Below are positions 17,010 through 25,199 of a stretch of 64,000 nt of DNA, in pieces. Every line of letters begins with the position of its first letter. Position 1 is the stretch's first letter. This DNA comes from Bacteroidales bacterium UBA6267 (lineage in GTDB: Bacteria > Bacteroidota > Bacteroidia > Bacteroidales > UBA1556), in assembly GCA_002440745.1 (NCBI GenBank), contig DJVB01000061.1, forward strand, positions 62,001 to 126,000, written 5' to 3'. A program made the translations under genes and the position numbers. The notes under the pieces are model-generated. The model searched no databases, was not told the origin of the DNA, and saw only the letters and a program-made list of their open reading frames with translations.

Positions 17010-17148
17010 TAAAAATAATAATTTCTTCTACATAATAGAAATAGGTGATAACTATTTATTTATCAATAGTATATTAAAACAGCAGCCTAATAAATCACAA
17101 GTTTTTTCAATTTTTCTTGGACCAAAATGCTCAGTGAAGAAAAAATTG

Positions 17149-17156
17149 TATATTTG
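17149..17156 (+). promoter_or_regulatory. -7 box of the small membrane protein gene
   Basis: TATATTTG, 29 bases before the ATG at 17186. No -33 box at normal spacing. Confidence 0.45.
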
Positions 17157-17185
17157 TCCCTTAAATATTACTAAAACGTAGTTTT

Positions 17186-17608
17186 ATGGATATTCGCGAC
17201 ACTAAGTCGGTTTTAACCGAATGGATTTTAAAATTTGCCATTATATTTTTTATAGCTTCCCTATTTTTCGACCCCACTATAATCGAAACGTTCTCTCGTT
17301 CAGAAGCTTTTAAACTTGGAATAATAATTAAGATAATCATCATTGCGATTTATGGAATTCTCCTTTCGGTTCTTGAGAAAAATATGTTCAAAATAATCGG
17401 CTTTTCATCCATTATTGCCGGAAGTTTTTTTAAAATTCTTATCTATATGAGTAGTGATAATTTTCTTATTGAAAACATTACTCAAGTTGCTGATTTTGTT
17501 CTACTTATAATCATTTCTATTTATTATCTTTATCGTCATTTCCGTCATACTAAAAAGTATCAGAGTAGTAGAAAAAAGAAAGCCACCCCCGAAGAGATGG
17601 CTTCATAG
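17186..17608 (+). CDS. Small integral membrane protein of unknown function
   Basis: 140 residues and not recognised. About four membrane helices are visible (residues about 14-28, 45-61, 66-84 and 99-118), with a basic tail (YLYRHFRHTKKYQSSRKKKA). The N-terminus is short and acidic, and no signal cleavage site is seen. The only context is a -7 box 29 bases upstream. Its last ten codons are written over a hairpin that acts as terminator for the opposing kbl gene, so the tail sequence (KKATPEEMAS) may be shaped by that constraint rather than by function. Confidence 0.65.
   Translation: MDIRDTKSVLTEWILKFAIIFFIASLFFDPTIIETFSRSEAFKLGIIIKIIIIAIYGILLSVLEKNMFKIIGFSSIIAGSFFKILIYMSSDNFLIENITQVADFVLLIIISIYYLYRHFRHTKKYQSSRKKKATPEEMAS
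17572..17603 (-). terminator. kbl terminator inside an opposing coding sequence
   Basis: On the minus strand a 10-bp stem (AAGCCATCTC with GGGGTGGCTT, two G-T pairs) is closed by a TTCG tetraloop and followed by TCTTTTTTC, a textbook intrinsic terminator 24 bases past the kbl stop. It lies entirely inside the last codons of the plus-strand gene 17186-17608. Confidence 0.8.
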
Positions 17609-17626
17609 ATTTTAACAAAGAATTTC

Positions 17627-18817
17627 TCATTTTATAACTCCTAAATCTTTTCCAACTTTAGTAAATGCAGTTACGCATTTGTCTAAATGTTCAATTTCGT
17701 GAGCAGCCGAAAGTTGAACGCGAATTCGAGCTTGACCTTTAGGAACAACAGGGAAAGAGAAGCCTATCACATAAATACCTTCGTTGAGCAATTTAGCAGC
17801 AAAATCCTGAGCTAATTTTGCATCGTAGAGCATCACTGCACAAATAGCTGATTTGGTTGGTTTTATATCGAATCCAACAGAGCTCATTTTGTTCATAAAA
17901 TACGCTGTATTATTATGAAGTTTATCTTGTAAAGTATTGGTCGAAGACACCATGTCGAACATGCGGATTCCTGCGTTTACGACAACGGGAGGAATTGAAT
18001 TGGAGAAAAGATAAGGTCTCGAACGTTGACGAAGCATGGAGATAATTTCTTTTTTCCCGGTAGTAAAACCACCAATAGCGCCACCAAATGCTTTACCTAA
18101 GGTGCCTGTTATTATTTCCACTTGACCAATAGAGTTAAAAAGTTCAGTTACACCACGACCGGTTTTACCAACAACACCAGCCGAATGACTTTCATCAACC
18201 ATTATCATGGCATCATATTTTTTGGCTAATTCTAATATTTTGTCTAGTGGTGCCACATTTCCATCCATTGAAAAAACGCCATCAGTAACGATAAGTCTAA
18301 AGCGATTTGCTTGAGCATCTTGAAGTTGTTTTTCCAAGTCTTCCATATTGGCATTCTCGTAACGGTAGCGTTGGGCTTTACAAAGTCGAACTCCATCGAT
18401 GATTGAAGCATGGTTGAGCGAATCGGAGATGATAGCATCTTCGGCACCAAGTAAAGGCTCGAAAACTCCACCGTTGGCATCGAATGCAGCAGCATATAAA
18501 ATGGTGTCTTCAGTGCCAAAAAAATCAGCAATTTTTTTCTCAAGGGTTTTGTGGAGGTCTTGAGTTCCGCAGATAAATCGTACGGATGACATTCCATAGC
18601 CATGAGAGTCGAGTGCTTCTTTTGCAGCTTCGATTAAGTCAGGGCTATTACTTAGTCCCAGATAGTTATTCATACAGAAATTCAACACCTTTTGACCGGT
18701 GCTAATGGTGATTTCGGCACCTTGTGGACTGGTGATAATTCGTTCGTCTTTGTATAAACCTGCTGATTTAATGTCGTTTAGTTCAGCAGATAAGAATTCT
18801 TGAAAGCGGTTATACAT
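17627..18817 (-). CDS. kbl: Glycine C-acetyltransferase (2-amino-3-ketobutyrate CoA ligase)
   Basis: 396 residues, full length for the alpha-oxoamine synthase family. The PLP lysine lies in TGTLGKAFGG at about residue 242, preceded by DESHSAG (PLP Asp near 208) and the NNYLGLS and SLNHAS motifs. Kbl interconverts 2-amino-3-ketobutyrate plus CoA with glycine plus acetyl-CoA, the second step of threonine breakdown after Tdh. Tdh is not in the window, so assignment against other oxoamine synthases such as serine palmitoyltransferase rests on overall resemblance. The gene has its own terminators on both sides and is a single-gene unit. Confidence 0.9.
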   Translation of the reverse strand: MYNRFQEFLSAELNDIKSAGLYKDERIITSPQGAEITISTGQKVLNFCMNNYLGLSNSPDLIEAAKEALDSHGYGMSSVRFICGTQDLHKTLEKKIADFFGTEDTILYAAAFDANGGVFEPLLGAEDAIISDSLNHASIIDGVRLCKAQRYRYENANMEDLEKQLQDAQANRFRLIVTDGVFSMDGNVAPLDKILELAKKYDAMIMVDESHSAGVVGKTGRGVTELFNSIGQVEIITGTLGKAFGGAIGGFTTGKKEIISMLRQRSRPYLFSNSIPPVVVNAGIRMFDMVSSTNTLQDKLHNNTAYFMNKMSSVGFDIKPTKSAICAVMLYDAKLAQDFAAKLLNEGIYVIGFSFPVVPKGQARIRVQLSAAHEIEHLDKCVTAFTKVGKDLGVIK

Positions 18818-18865
18818 AATATTAAGTTTTAGATAGTTTAAACCTTGTTAGAAGTGCGTAAAAGT

Positions 18866-18899
18866 ATAAAAAAAACCGTCTCTGAAATAGAAACGGTTT
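18866..18899 (-). terminator. Terminator of the EF-G-like gene
   Basis: On the minus strand an 11-bp stem (AAACCGTTTCT with AGAGACGGTTT, one T-G pair), a 5-base loop and a T run follow the EF-G-like stop by 22 bases. It separates that gene from kbl. Confidence 0.8.
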
Positions 18900-18921
18900 A
18901 CATAAAAAAATCCTAAATACA

Positions 18922-21051
18922 CTATTCTTCGTCCTGTTCTTCTTCGTATTTCTTAAGCAGAGCTGTTTGCACATCAGCCGGTACTTGTTGATAAGCATCG
19001 AAAGACATACTGAACATTCCACGGCCTGAAGTGATTGAGCTTAAAGCTGTTGCATAACGATTCAGCTCTGCAAGTGGCACTTTTGCACGGATAATTTGTT
19101 GGCGTCCATTGGAATCCATACCCATGATAATGCCTCTGCGACCTTGCAAATCGGTCATTACACCTCCCATCATTTCTTCAGGAACAATGATTTCCATATT
19201 GTAGATTGGTTCCATAATTTTTGGTCCTGCATTCTTGAAAGCGGTGCTAAAGGCATTTCTTCCGGCAAGGATAAAGGATATTTCGTTGGAGTCAACCGGG
19301 TGCATTTTTCCGTCATAGATATACACAACAATATCTCGAGCATAACTTCCTGTTAATGGACCGGTTTCGATACGTTCGCGAATACCTTTCAGAATGGCCG
19401 GCATGAAGCGAGCGTCAATAGAACCTCCCACGATGCAGTTATTATAGATTAGTTTTCCTCCCCAAGGCAATTCGATGGTTTCCGTACCACGAACAGGAAA
19501 ATCTGTTGGGTCTTTATAGCCTTCGAAATAGGGCTGAATCAACAAATGGACTTCTCCAAATTGACCTGCTCCGCCCGACTGTTTTTTATGACGATAATCG
19601 GCTTTGGCTGGTTTGGTAATCGTTTCACGGTATGGAATTTTTGTAGGTAAAAACTCAATTCCAATTTTGTGAATTTTATCAAAATGCCATTTTACATTAT
19701 TCACATGAGTTTCTCCCATAGCGCTGATAATCATCTGCTTAAGCTCTTTGGAATATTGAACTCGGAATGATGGATCAACACGGTGAACATCATTAAGAAT
19801 GGCTCCGGTTTTTTCATCATCAGACGATTCTAAAGCTTTAACTGCAGTAAAATAGATTGGGTCAGGGAAAACGATTTTTTCTAACTGAACGTCTTTAGCA
19901 GCTGGAACATTTAAGGTGTCGTTTGTGTGGGTATCTTTAAGTTTAATGGTTGCTCCGATATCACCGGCAGTAATTTTTTCTACTTTTTCGCGGTTTTTAC
20001 CGGCGGTGACTAATAACTGCGACAAACGCTCTTTATTACCGTTTCGACTGTTAATCAAATCCATGCCTTCAGTGACACATCCGCCATAAACTCGGAAATA
20101 GGATACTTCACCTAAGTGAGGCTCAATGGAAGTTTTGAACACAAAAATGGTTGTTGGGTCAGCCGGATTTGAAGTAAGTTCTTTTCCTTCGGTGGTGATT
20201 CTATGGCGTGCATCCGGTGTGGGTGTTGCCAAATTGATAAATTCCATGAGGCGGCTTATTCCAACGTTTTTCATGGCAGAGATGCAAAAAACAGGGAAAT
20301 AGGCTCTATTGGCTAAACCGAGACGAATACCAAGACGTAACTCATCTAAAGTTAAGGTGTCGTTTTCAAAATATTTTTCCATCAATTCTTCAGAACCTTC
20401 GGCAGCAGATTCGATAAGAGTCATTTTTAGTTCTTCGGCTCTATCTATTTCAGATTCAGGAATATCCAAAATTTCGGGTTCACCACCATTTGGGCCATAT
20501 TTGAGCATTTTCATCAACACTAAGTCGATAATGGCATTGAACTCCGGGCCTTCAGAAACCGGATATTGAACTAAGGTTACTTTTTCGCCAAAAGCTTCTT
20601 TCATTTGGCTTAATGTTTCATTGAAATTTGACTTTTCATGATCAACTTGATTGATAACGAAAGTCACAGGACTATTATAACGGGTTGTATTTCTCCAGGC
20701 AATTTCGGTTCCCACATTCACACCCTGATGTGCATCAACCACCAAAAAAGCGGTGTCGGCTACATGAAGTGCACTTGTTACTTCTCCAACATAGTCGGGA
20801 GTTCCGGGAGTATCGATAATGTTAATTTTTTTTCCGTTGTGAATGGTGTACATTATTGTGGAAGTGATGGACTGACCTTTTTCAAGTTCAATTTCACGGT
20901 AATCTGATACGGTGTTTTTGTCGCCAATACTTCCTCTACGGCTAATAATTCCTCCGTCAAATAACATGGTCTCGGCAAGAGTTGTCTTGCCGCTGCCCGC
21001 CCCTCCGACGAGTGCAATGTTTTTTACTTCGCTGGTTTCAAATACTTTCAT
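18922..21051 (-). CDS. EF-G-like translation GTPase (EF-G paralogue)
   Basis: 709 residues with EF-G domain order. The GTPase motifs depart from canonical EF-G: the P loop is GGAGSGKT (residues 16-23), G3 is DTPG at 80-83 followed by Thr 84 where the catalytic histidine normally stands (DTPGH), and G4 is NQVD (134-137) instead of NKxD. Domains II to V follow (VRGTETIELPWGGKLI, GSYARDIVVYIYDGKMHPVD, PEEMMGGVMTDLQGRRG). This pattern fits the EF-G2/FusA2-like group, whose role is unclear; it is unlikely to be the housekeeping translocase. It could work in recycling, stress or ribosome tuning. It stands alone behind a strong terminator. Confidence 0.88.
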   Translation of the reverse strand: MKVFETSEVKNIALVGGAGSGKTTLAETMLFDGGIISRRGSIGDKNTVSDYREIELEKGQSITSTIMYTIHNGKKINIIDTPGTPDYVGEVTSALHVADTAFLVVDAHQGVNVGTEIAWRNTTRYNSPVTFVINQVDHEKSNFNETLSQMKEAFGEKVTLVQYPVSEGPEFNAIIDLVLMKMLKYGPNGGEPEILDIPESEIDRAEELKMTLIESAAEGSEELMEKYFENDTLTLDELRLGIRLGLANRAYFPVFCISAMKNVGISRLMEFINLATPTPDARHRITTEGKELTSNPADPTTIFVFKTSIEPHLGEVSYFRVYGGCVTEGMDLINSRNGNKERLSQLLVTAGKNREKVEKITAGDIGATIKLKDTHTNDTLNVPAAKDVQLEKIVFPDPIYFTAVKALESSDDEKTGAILNDVHRVDPSFRVQYSKELKQMIISAMGETHVNNVKWHFDKIHKIGIEFLPTKIPYRETITKPAKADYRHKKQSGGAGQFGEVHLLIQPYFEGYKDPTDFPVRGTETIELPWGGKLIYNNCIVGGSIDARFMPAILKGIRERIETGPLTGSYARDIVVYIYDGKMHPVDSNEISFILAGRNAFSTAFKNAGPKIMEPIYNMEIIVPEEMMGGVMTDLQGRRGIIMGMDSNGRQQIIRAKVPLAELNRYATALSSITSGRGMFSMSFDAYQQVPADVQTALLKKYEEEQDEE

Positions 21052-21319
21052 ATTAATTTTACTTTAAAACGTATTGATAATTATGTTAATTCGCTAAAAA
21101 AGGACGGTAAAAATAGCATTTTTTATAACATTGTGTTTTATTTATTTAATAATATTATATGCAAAAGAATATCAGTACTTTAGGGTGTTTTTTTTGAAAA
21201 AATACAATGGTTGATTAGTGAAAATATCATGGATTTTAGTGCAGCCTTATGTTATGAATATGTTATTTATCATTTTAGAGGAAGGATGGATAAACGAAGG
21301 TGAAAAGGAAGAGGAGAAA

Positions 21320-22354
21320 CTATCCTGAGCGGGCTTTTTTCCAAAGGATATTGTACATTGCTTTACGGAAATATCGTAAATCGGTCAGGATGGGATTTTT
21401 GTCGTAAGCATCCATATAGCGGCGTTCACTGGCGATAATATCTTCCAATTCTTTAGGCATATCGGCGTAAAATGGTGGTACTAAACCGGGGCGATATTTT
21501 TTCCTGCGTTCGCGATGCTCCTCGGGGTAGAGGCTAAGATAATGCTTACTTAAGGGCCGAACTCCGACTAATTTCAAATCTCTCCTAACTAAATTAATGA
21601 GCATTGGCAATTCATCCAACCAAAATTTACGTAAGATACGCCCAATGGTAGTTATTCGGAAATCATCCTTAAATTTTCCTCCCTCTTGTAAACTGTTCTG
21701 CTGATAGATATACTCTTGTAAATACTCGGAATAAGCGTGCATGGTTCGCGCTTTATACACTTTGATTAGTTTCCCGCCTTTGCCTTCTCTTTTCAAACGA
21801 ATCAATGGGCCGTAAGTAGGACTATAATCAAAGGCCGGATCTTTTACCTTTCGAACTTTTACCCAAAGCTTGCTGTCGAAATAATCTTCCGAAACTACCT
21901 CAAAACCACATGAATAAAGTCGGCCTAAAGTTTCGGCTTTCGACAAAACTCGGTTGCGTCCGGCAGTAAGGAAAAAATATATTTTCTTAAAACCCCAAAC
22001 TTTTGGACTTACACGCTTAACAAAAAAGTCAATGGTGTACATTATCCAATTGATTCCAGCAGGATATTTATTTAAAATCCTTCGCTTGCGTAAACTATAG
22101 GTTTCGGCATTGCAAATAAAAAATCCTCCTTCTTCAAGTTTACCGTTGATAGTCTCAAAAAACTTGTTTATCCTCCGAATGTCGTTCACCGGTTTTAGGT
22201 TGACGATGTTTTTATAGGTATTTCGTGGCTGCATTTCCACGTTAAATGGAGTTGTTGTGGCAACAATCAATGTGTTGACATCATTGGTATCCAATGATTT
22301 AGAAATAAAATCATAAGCTCTTATGCTCGTTTCTCTGATTATAAGCTCTTTCAA
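21320..22354 (-). CDS. Sugar transferase with methyltransferase-like N-terminal domain
   Basis: 344 residues from a TTG at 22354; an earlier TTG at 22408 falls in the -33 position of a promoter, and no ATG fits. Residues about 1-190 look like a Rossmann/SAM-methyltransferase-like domain (TLIVATTTPFNVEM, LEEGGFFICNAETYSLRKRR, LGRLYSCGFEVVSEDYF). Residues about 195-344 are a bacterial sugar transferase core (VYKARTMHAYSEY, DDFRITTIGRILRK, WLDELPMLINLV, LVGVRPL, YRPGLVPPFY). The core normally moves a sugar phosphate to undecaprenyl phosphate to start glycan synthesis. The long membrane hairpin usually before it is absent. It is divergent from a Wzi-like gene. Confidence 0.82.
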   Translation of the reverse strand: MKELIIRETSIRAYDFISKSLDTNDVNTLIVATTTPFNVEMQPRNTYKNIVNLKPVNDIRRINKFFETINGKLEEGGFFICNAETYSLRKRRILNKYPAGINWIMYTIDFFVKRVSPKVWGFKKIYFFLTAGRNRVLSKAETLGRLYSCGFEVVSEDYFDSKLWVKVRKVKDPAFDYSPTYGPLIRLKREGKGGKLIKVYKARTMHAYSEYLQEYIYQQNSLQEGGKFKDDFRITTIGRILRKFWLDELPMLINLVRRDLKLVGVRPLSKHYLSLYPEEHRERRKKYRPGLVPPFYADMPKELEDIIASERRYMDAYDKNPILTDLRYFRKAMYNILWKKARSG

Positions 22355-22375
22355 GTTATGCAGTTTAATTCTCCA

Positions 22376-22408
22376 CAAAGGTATAGGATTTTCTTTGTTA
22401 TAAAACAA
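22376..22408 (-). promoter_or_regulatory. Promoter of the sugar transferase gene
   Basis: On the minus strand TTG at 22408-22406, a 22-base spacer and TACCTTTG at 22383-22376 form a Bacteroidota promoter. The TTG at 22354 lies 21 bases downstream, which decides the start codon. Confidence 0.55.
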
Positions 22409-22551
22409 GCTTTATAGCAGTTGTAAATTTTAGCAGCAGTTGACGGATTAGTTGTTATTTTGCGTTCAAATTCATTTAACCTATTTTTTTTAGAATAATG
22501 CATTTTAACAATAGATAAACTTGCTCGATTATCAAACATAACTTTTTCAAG

Positions 22552-24240
22552 ATGAGACAACTACTTTTACTATTAGTTTTTATTATATCTGTTTCCTCCG
22601 GTTTTTCCCAATCTGTGCCGGTTCATCTTACTCAAGCAGAGCTTTATGATTTTATGGATGAATTGGCAAACGAGGGCTATATCTCCTTGAATTCTGCTGT
22701 GAAGCCATACTCTAAAAAGCAGATTTTCGATTGGCTCACTGAAGCAAATCAATTCGAAACCTTATCGAAAAGGCAAAAGGATCAGATTGACTTCTATTTG
22801 AAAGAATACCAAATGGCATCGAATCAGGTGCAGAATCCTTATGGAATGTCGAAATTGAATTTGGTAAAAAAATGGACCAATAAATCAGCGGTGCAGTTGG
22901 ATCAATTGGGTTATTTCTACAAGGATGATAAGTTTACATTTGCCATAAAACCTATCTGGGGAGTGGATTATCGAACAAATGACAGCGGTTCGGTAAGGCA
23001 TTTTTGGGGAGGTTTAGGAGCTTGGGCTACGATTGGCAGTCATTGGTCAATCTATGCTTCATTGCGCGATAACTCTATAACGGAGATTACAGCTTTCCCA
23101 AATTATTTTACTCAAGAGGAAGGTGGCAACTACAAGATTGGTGAAGGCGGCAGACCAGGAGGCGACTATAGCGAAATGCGCGGCGGGGTCACTTATGCCT
23201 GGTCTTGGGGCGATATTGGATTGATAAAAGATCATGTTCAGGTTGGCGACAACTATCATGGCGCCAATATATTATCCGGTCGAACGCCCTCTTATGCCAT
23301 GCTGAAACTACATATTAATCCCGTTAAATGGTTCGACTTCAATTATCATCATGGTTGGCTTGTGAGTGAGGATGTGGATAGTAGCCGGTCATATTTCTCC
23401 ACTGCCGGAACCTATAAGAAGGTTTTTCGACCAAAATTTTTAGCTACTAATCTTTTCACGTTCATCCCATGGAAAGGAATCCATTTTTCAGTTGGAAACT
23501 CAATTGTTTACACTGACCTCAACGGCCCGCATCCGGCTTATTTTATTCCGGTAATGTTTTTTAAATCTATCGATCATACACTGAATCATAATATTGAAAA
23601 TCAAAATTCTCAAATGTTTGCTAATCTCAGCATACGCAAGATCAAGCATTTACATCTTTACAGTTCGTTGTTTTTGGATGAGTTTAAAAAGGAACGTGTT
23701 ACTAACGACACCCTTCATAATTTTGTCAGCATAAAAGCCGGTATGAAATTGACTAATTGGCCGGTGAAAAATATTGCTCTCACCTTTGAATATACTCGCA
23801 CGAATCCAATGACGTATAAACATACAGTTTCGGGGTTAACTTATGCTTCAAATAAGTTCAATCTTGGCCATTATCTTATCGACAACTCTCAAGAAACCTA
23901 TCTTTCCATTCAATGGAAACCCATTGCTCGGCTTTACTTAAAAGGAGAGTATTTCTATGCCATGCACGGCGATGAATATGATTATAATTTTTATATAGGC
24001 TACGACCCGACCAATATTCCTGTGGTTGAAAACCTTACATGGTCGAACCACACTCTTGGACTCTATGCTACTTATGAGTTGTTGAACGATGTTTATATCC
24101 GTGGCTATTTTACCCAAACCAACACTCAGGGCTTTGATTTGAATGGTAAATCGGCAAATTATTATCTAAATCGTTTTTCCAGTCCGTTTTATCATGGAAA
24201 ATTAAATACCTTTGGCGTGGGATTAAATATTGGTTTTTAA
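22552..24240 (+). CDS. Wzi-like capsule assembly outer-membrane protein
   Basis: 562 residues. A signal peptide ends near GFSQS. The N-terminal helical segment (ELYDFMDELANEGYISL, KPYSKKQIFDWL) and the long beta-barrel-like remainder with alternating aromatic strands and a C-terminal strand ending in Phe (FGVGLNIGF) match the Wzi-like family of Bacteroidota. Wzi proteins hold or assemble surface polysaccharide at the outer membrane. The divergent sugar transferase next door supports a glycan role. The function is inferred from family resemblance; a general porin is the alternative. Confidence 0.75.
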   Translation: MRQLLLLLVFIISVSSGFSQSVPVHLTQAELYDFMDELANEGYISLNSAVKPYSKKQIFDWLTEANQFETLSKRQKDQIDFYLKEYQMASNQVQNPYGMSKLNLVKKWTNKSAVQLDQLGYFYKDDKFTFAIKPIWGVDYRTNDSGSVRHFWGGLGAWATIGSHWSIYASLRDNSITEITAFPNYFTQEEGGNYKIGEGGRPGGDYSEMRGGVTYAWSWGDIGLIKDHVQVGDNYHGANILSGRTPSYAMLKLHINPVKWFDFNYHHGWLVSEDVDSSRSYFSTAGTYKKVFRPKFLATNLFTFIPWKGIHFSVGNSIVYTDLNGPHPAYFIPVMFFKSIDHTLNHNIENQNSQMFANLSIRKIKHLHLYSSLFLDEFKKERVTNDTLHNFVSIKAGMKLTNWPVKNIALTFEYTRTNPMTYKHTVSGLTYASNKFNLGHYLIDNSQETYLSIQWKPIARLYLKGEYFYAMHGDEYDYNFYIGYDPTNIPVVENLTWSNHTLGLYATYELLNDVYIRGYFTQTNTQGFDLNGKSANYYLNRFSSPFYHGKLNTFGVGLNIGF

Positions 24241-24248
24241 ATGTTGCT

Positions 24249-25193
24249 ATGGGAACGAACGATTACATTTTAGGGATCGACATTGGGGGCACAAACACAG
24301 TTTTTGGGCTTGTTGATGGTCTTGGAAATATTGTAAATAGAGGAAAATTATCCACAAGAAATTATTCCGATTTCGAAAGTTTGGCATTCGATCTTGCAGC
24401 CAAAATAAAGGCGTTGCCACTTTTTTCGAACCTTAAAGCGGTTGGTGTAGGTGCTCCAAATGGAAATTTTTTTAGCGGAAGTATTGATTTTGCCCCCAAT
24501 CTTAATTGGGGTGAACATATCCGCGTGAATGAAATTTTGGGAAAAGCATTGTCGCTGCCGGTGGTGATAACCAACGATGCAAATGCAGCAGCTTGTGGTG
24601 AAAAATTCTACGGAGGTGCCATTGAAATGACTGATTTTGTTACGATTACATTAGGAACCGGAGTTGGAAGCGGTATTTACGTTAACGGTAATCTGCTTCA
24701 AGGTAAACATGGTTTTGGCGGTGAATTCGGACATATTATTGTTGAGGAAAACGGCAGACTTTGTGGATGCGGAAAACGCGGATGTCTTGAAACTTATACC
24801 TCTGTTTCAGGCATTATTTACACCGTTAAGGAATTGATTTCTAAAGGTGAAAAAACGGTTTTAGTAGATGATGAGAATCTAAATGGAAAAAAAATTGAAC
24901 AGGCTGCAATTAGTGGAGATGCAGTTGCTTTAAAGTCATTTCAAATTACTACTGAATATTTAGGGAAAGCATTAGCCAACTATGTCACTATTTTTGACCC
25001 TGAGGCCATTTTTCTTTTGGGTGGTTTGGCACAAAGTGGAAGTCTCATTTTCGACAACACCAAAAAAGTAATGGAAGAAAATTTGATGAAAATCTTCAAA
25101 AATCAAGTTCAAATTTTGCCGTCCCAACTTCCTGATGCAGATGCTGCTATTCTTGGCGCGGCAGCTATTGCCGGAGAAGCTCTTAATTTTTAA
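24249..25193 (+). CDS. ROK family sugar kinase (glucokinase-like)
   Basis: 314 residues. The ATP phosphate loop is LGIDIGGTNTVFGLVD, followed by TNDANAAACGE, the catalytic region VTITLGTGVGSGIYV, and the ROK zinc site GHIIVEENGRLCGCGKRGC, containing CxCx4C. ROK kinases phosphorylate hexoses, most often glucose or N-acetyl sugars, in the cytoplasm with ATP. It lacks the N-terminal winged helix of ROK repressors, so it is an enzyme. It starts 8 bases after the Wzi-like gene, so the two are probably co-transcribed, which may link it to sugar supply for a surface glycan. Confidence 0.9.
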   Translation: MGTNDYILGIDIGGTNTVFGLVDGLGNIVNRGKLSTRNYSDFESLAFDLAAKIKALPLFSNLKAVGVGAPNGNFFSGSIDFAPNLNWGEHIRVNEILGKALSLPVVITNDANAAACGEKFYGGAIEMTDFVTITLGTGVGSGIYVNGNLLQGKHGFGGEFGHIIVEENGRLCGCGKRGCLETYTSVSGIIYTVKELISKGEKTVLVDDENLNGKKIEQAAISGDAVALKSFQITTEYLGKALANYVTIFDPEAIFLLGGLAQSGSLIFDNTKKVMEENLMKIFKNQVQILPSQLPDADAAILGAAAIAGEALNF

Positions 25194-25199
25194 ACAAAT

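Noticed and set aside
16984..17181. 65-codon frame in the gap before the small membrane protein
   Set aside because: Low-complexity AT-rich product; it covers the 18-bp repeat and the -7 box of the next gene, so it is unlikely to be coding.
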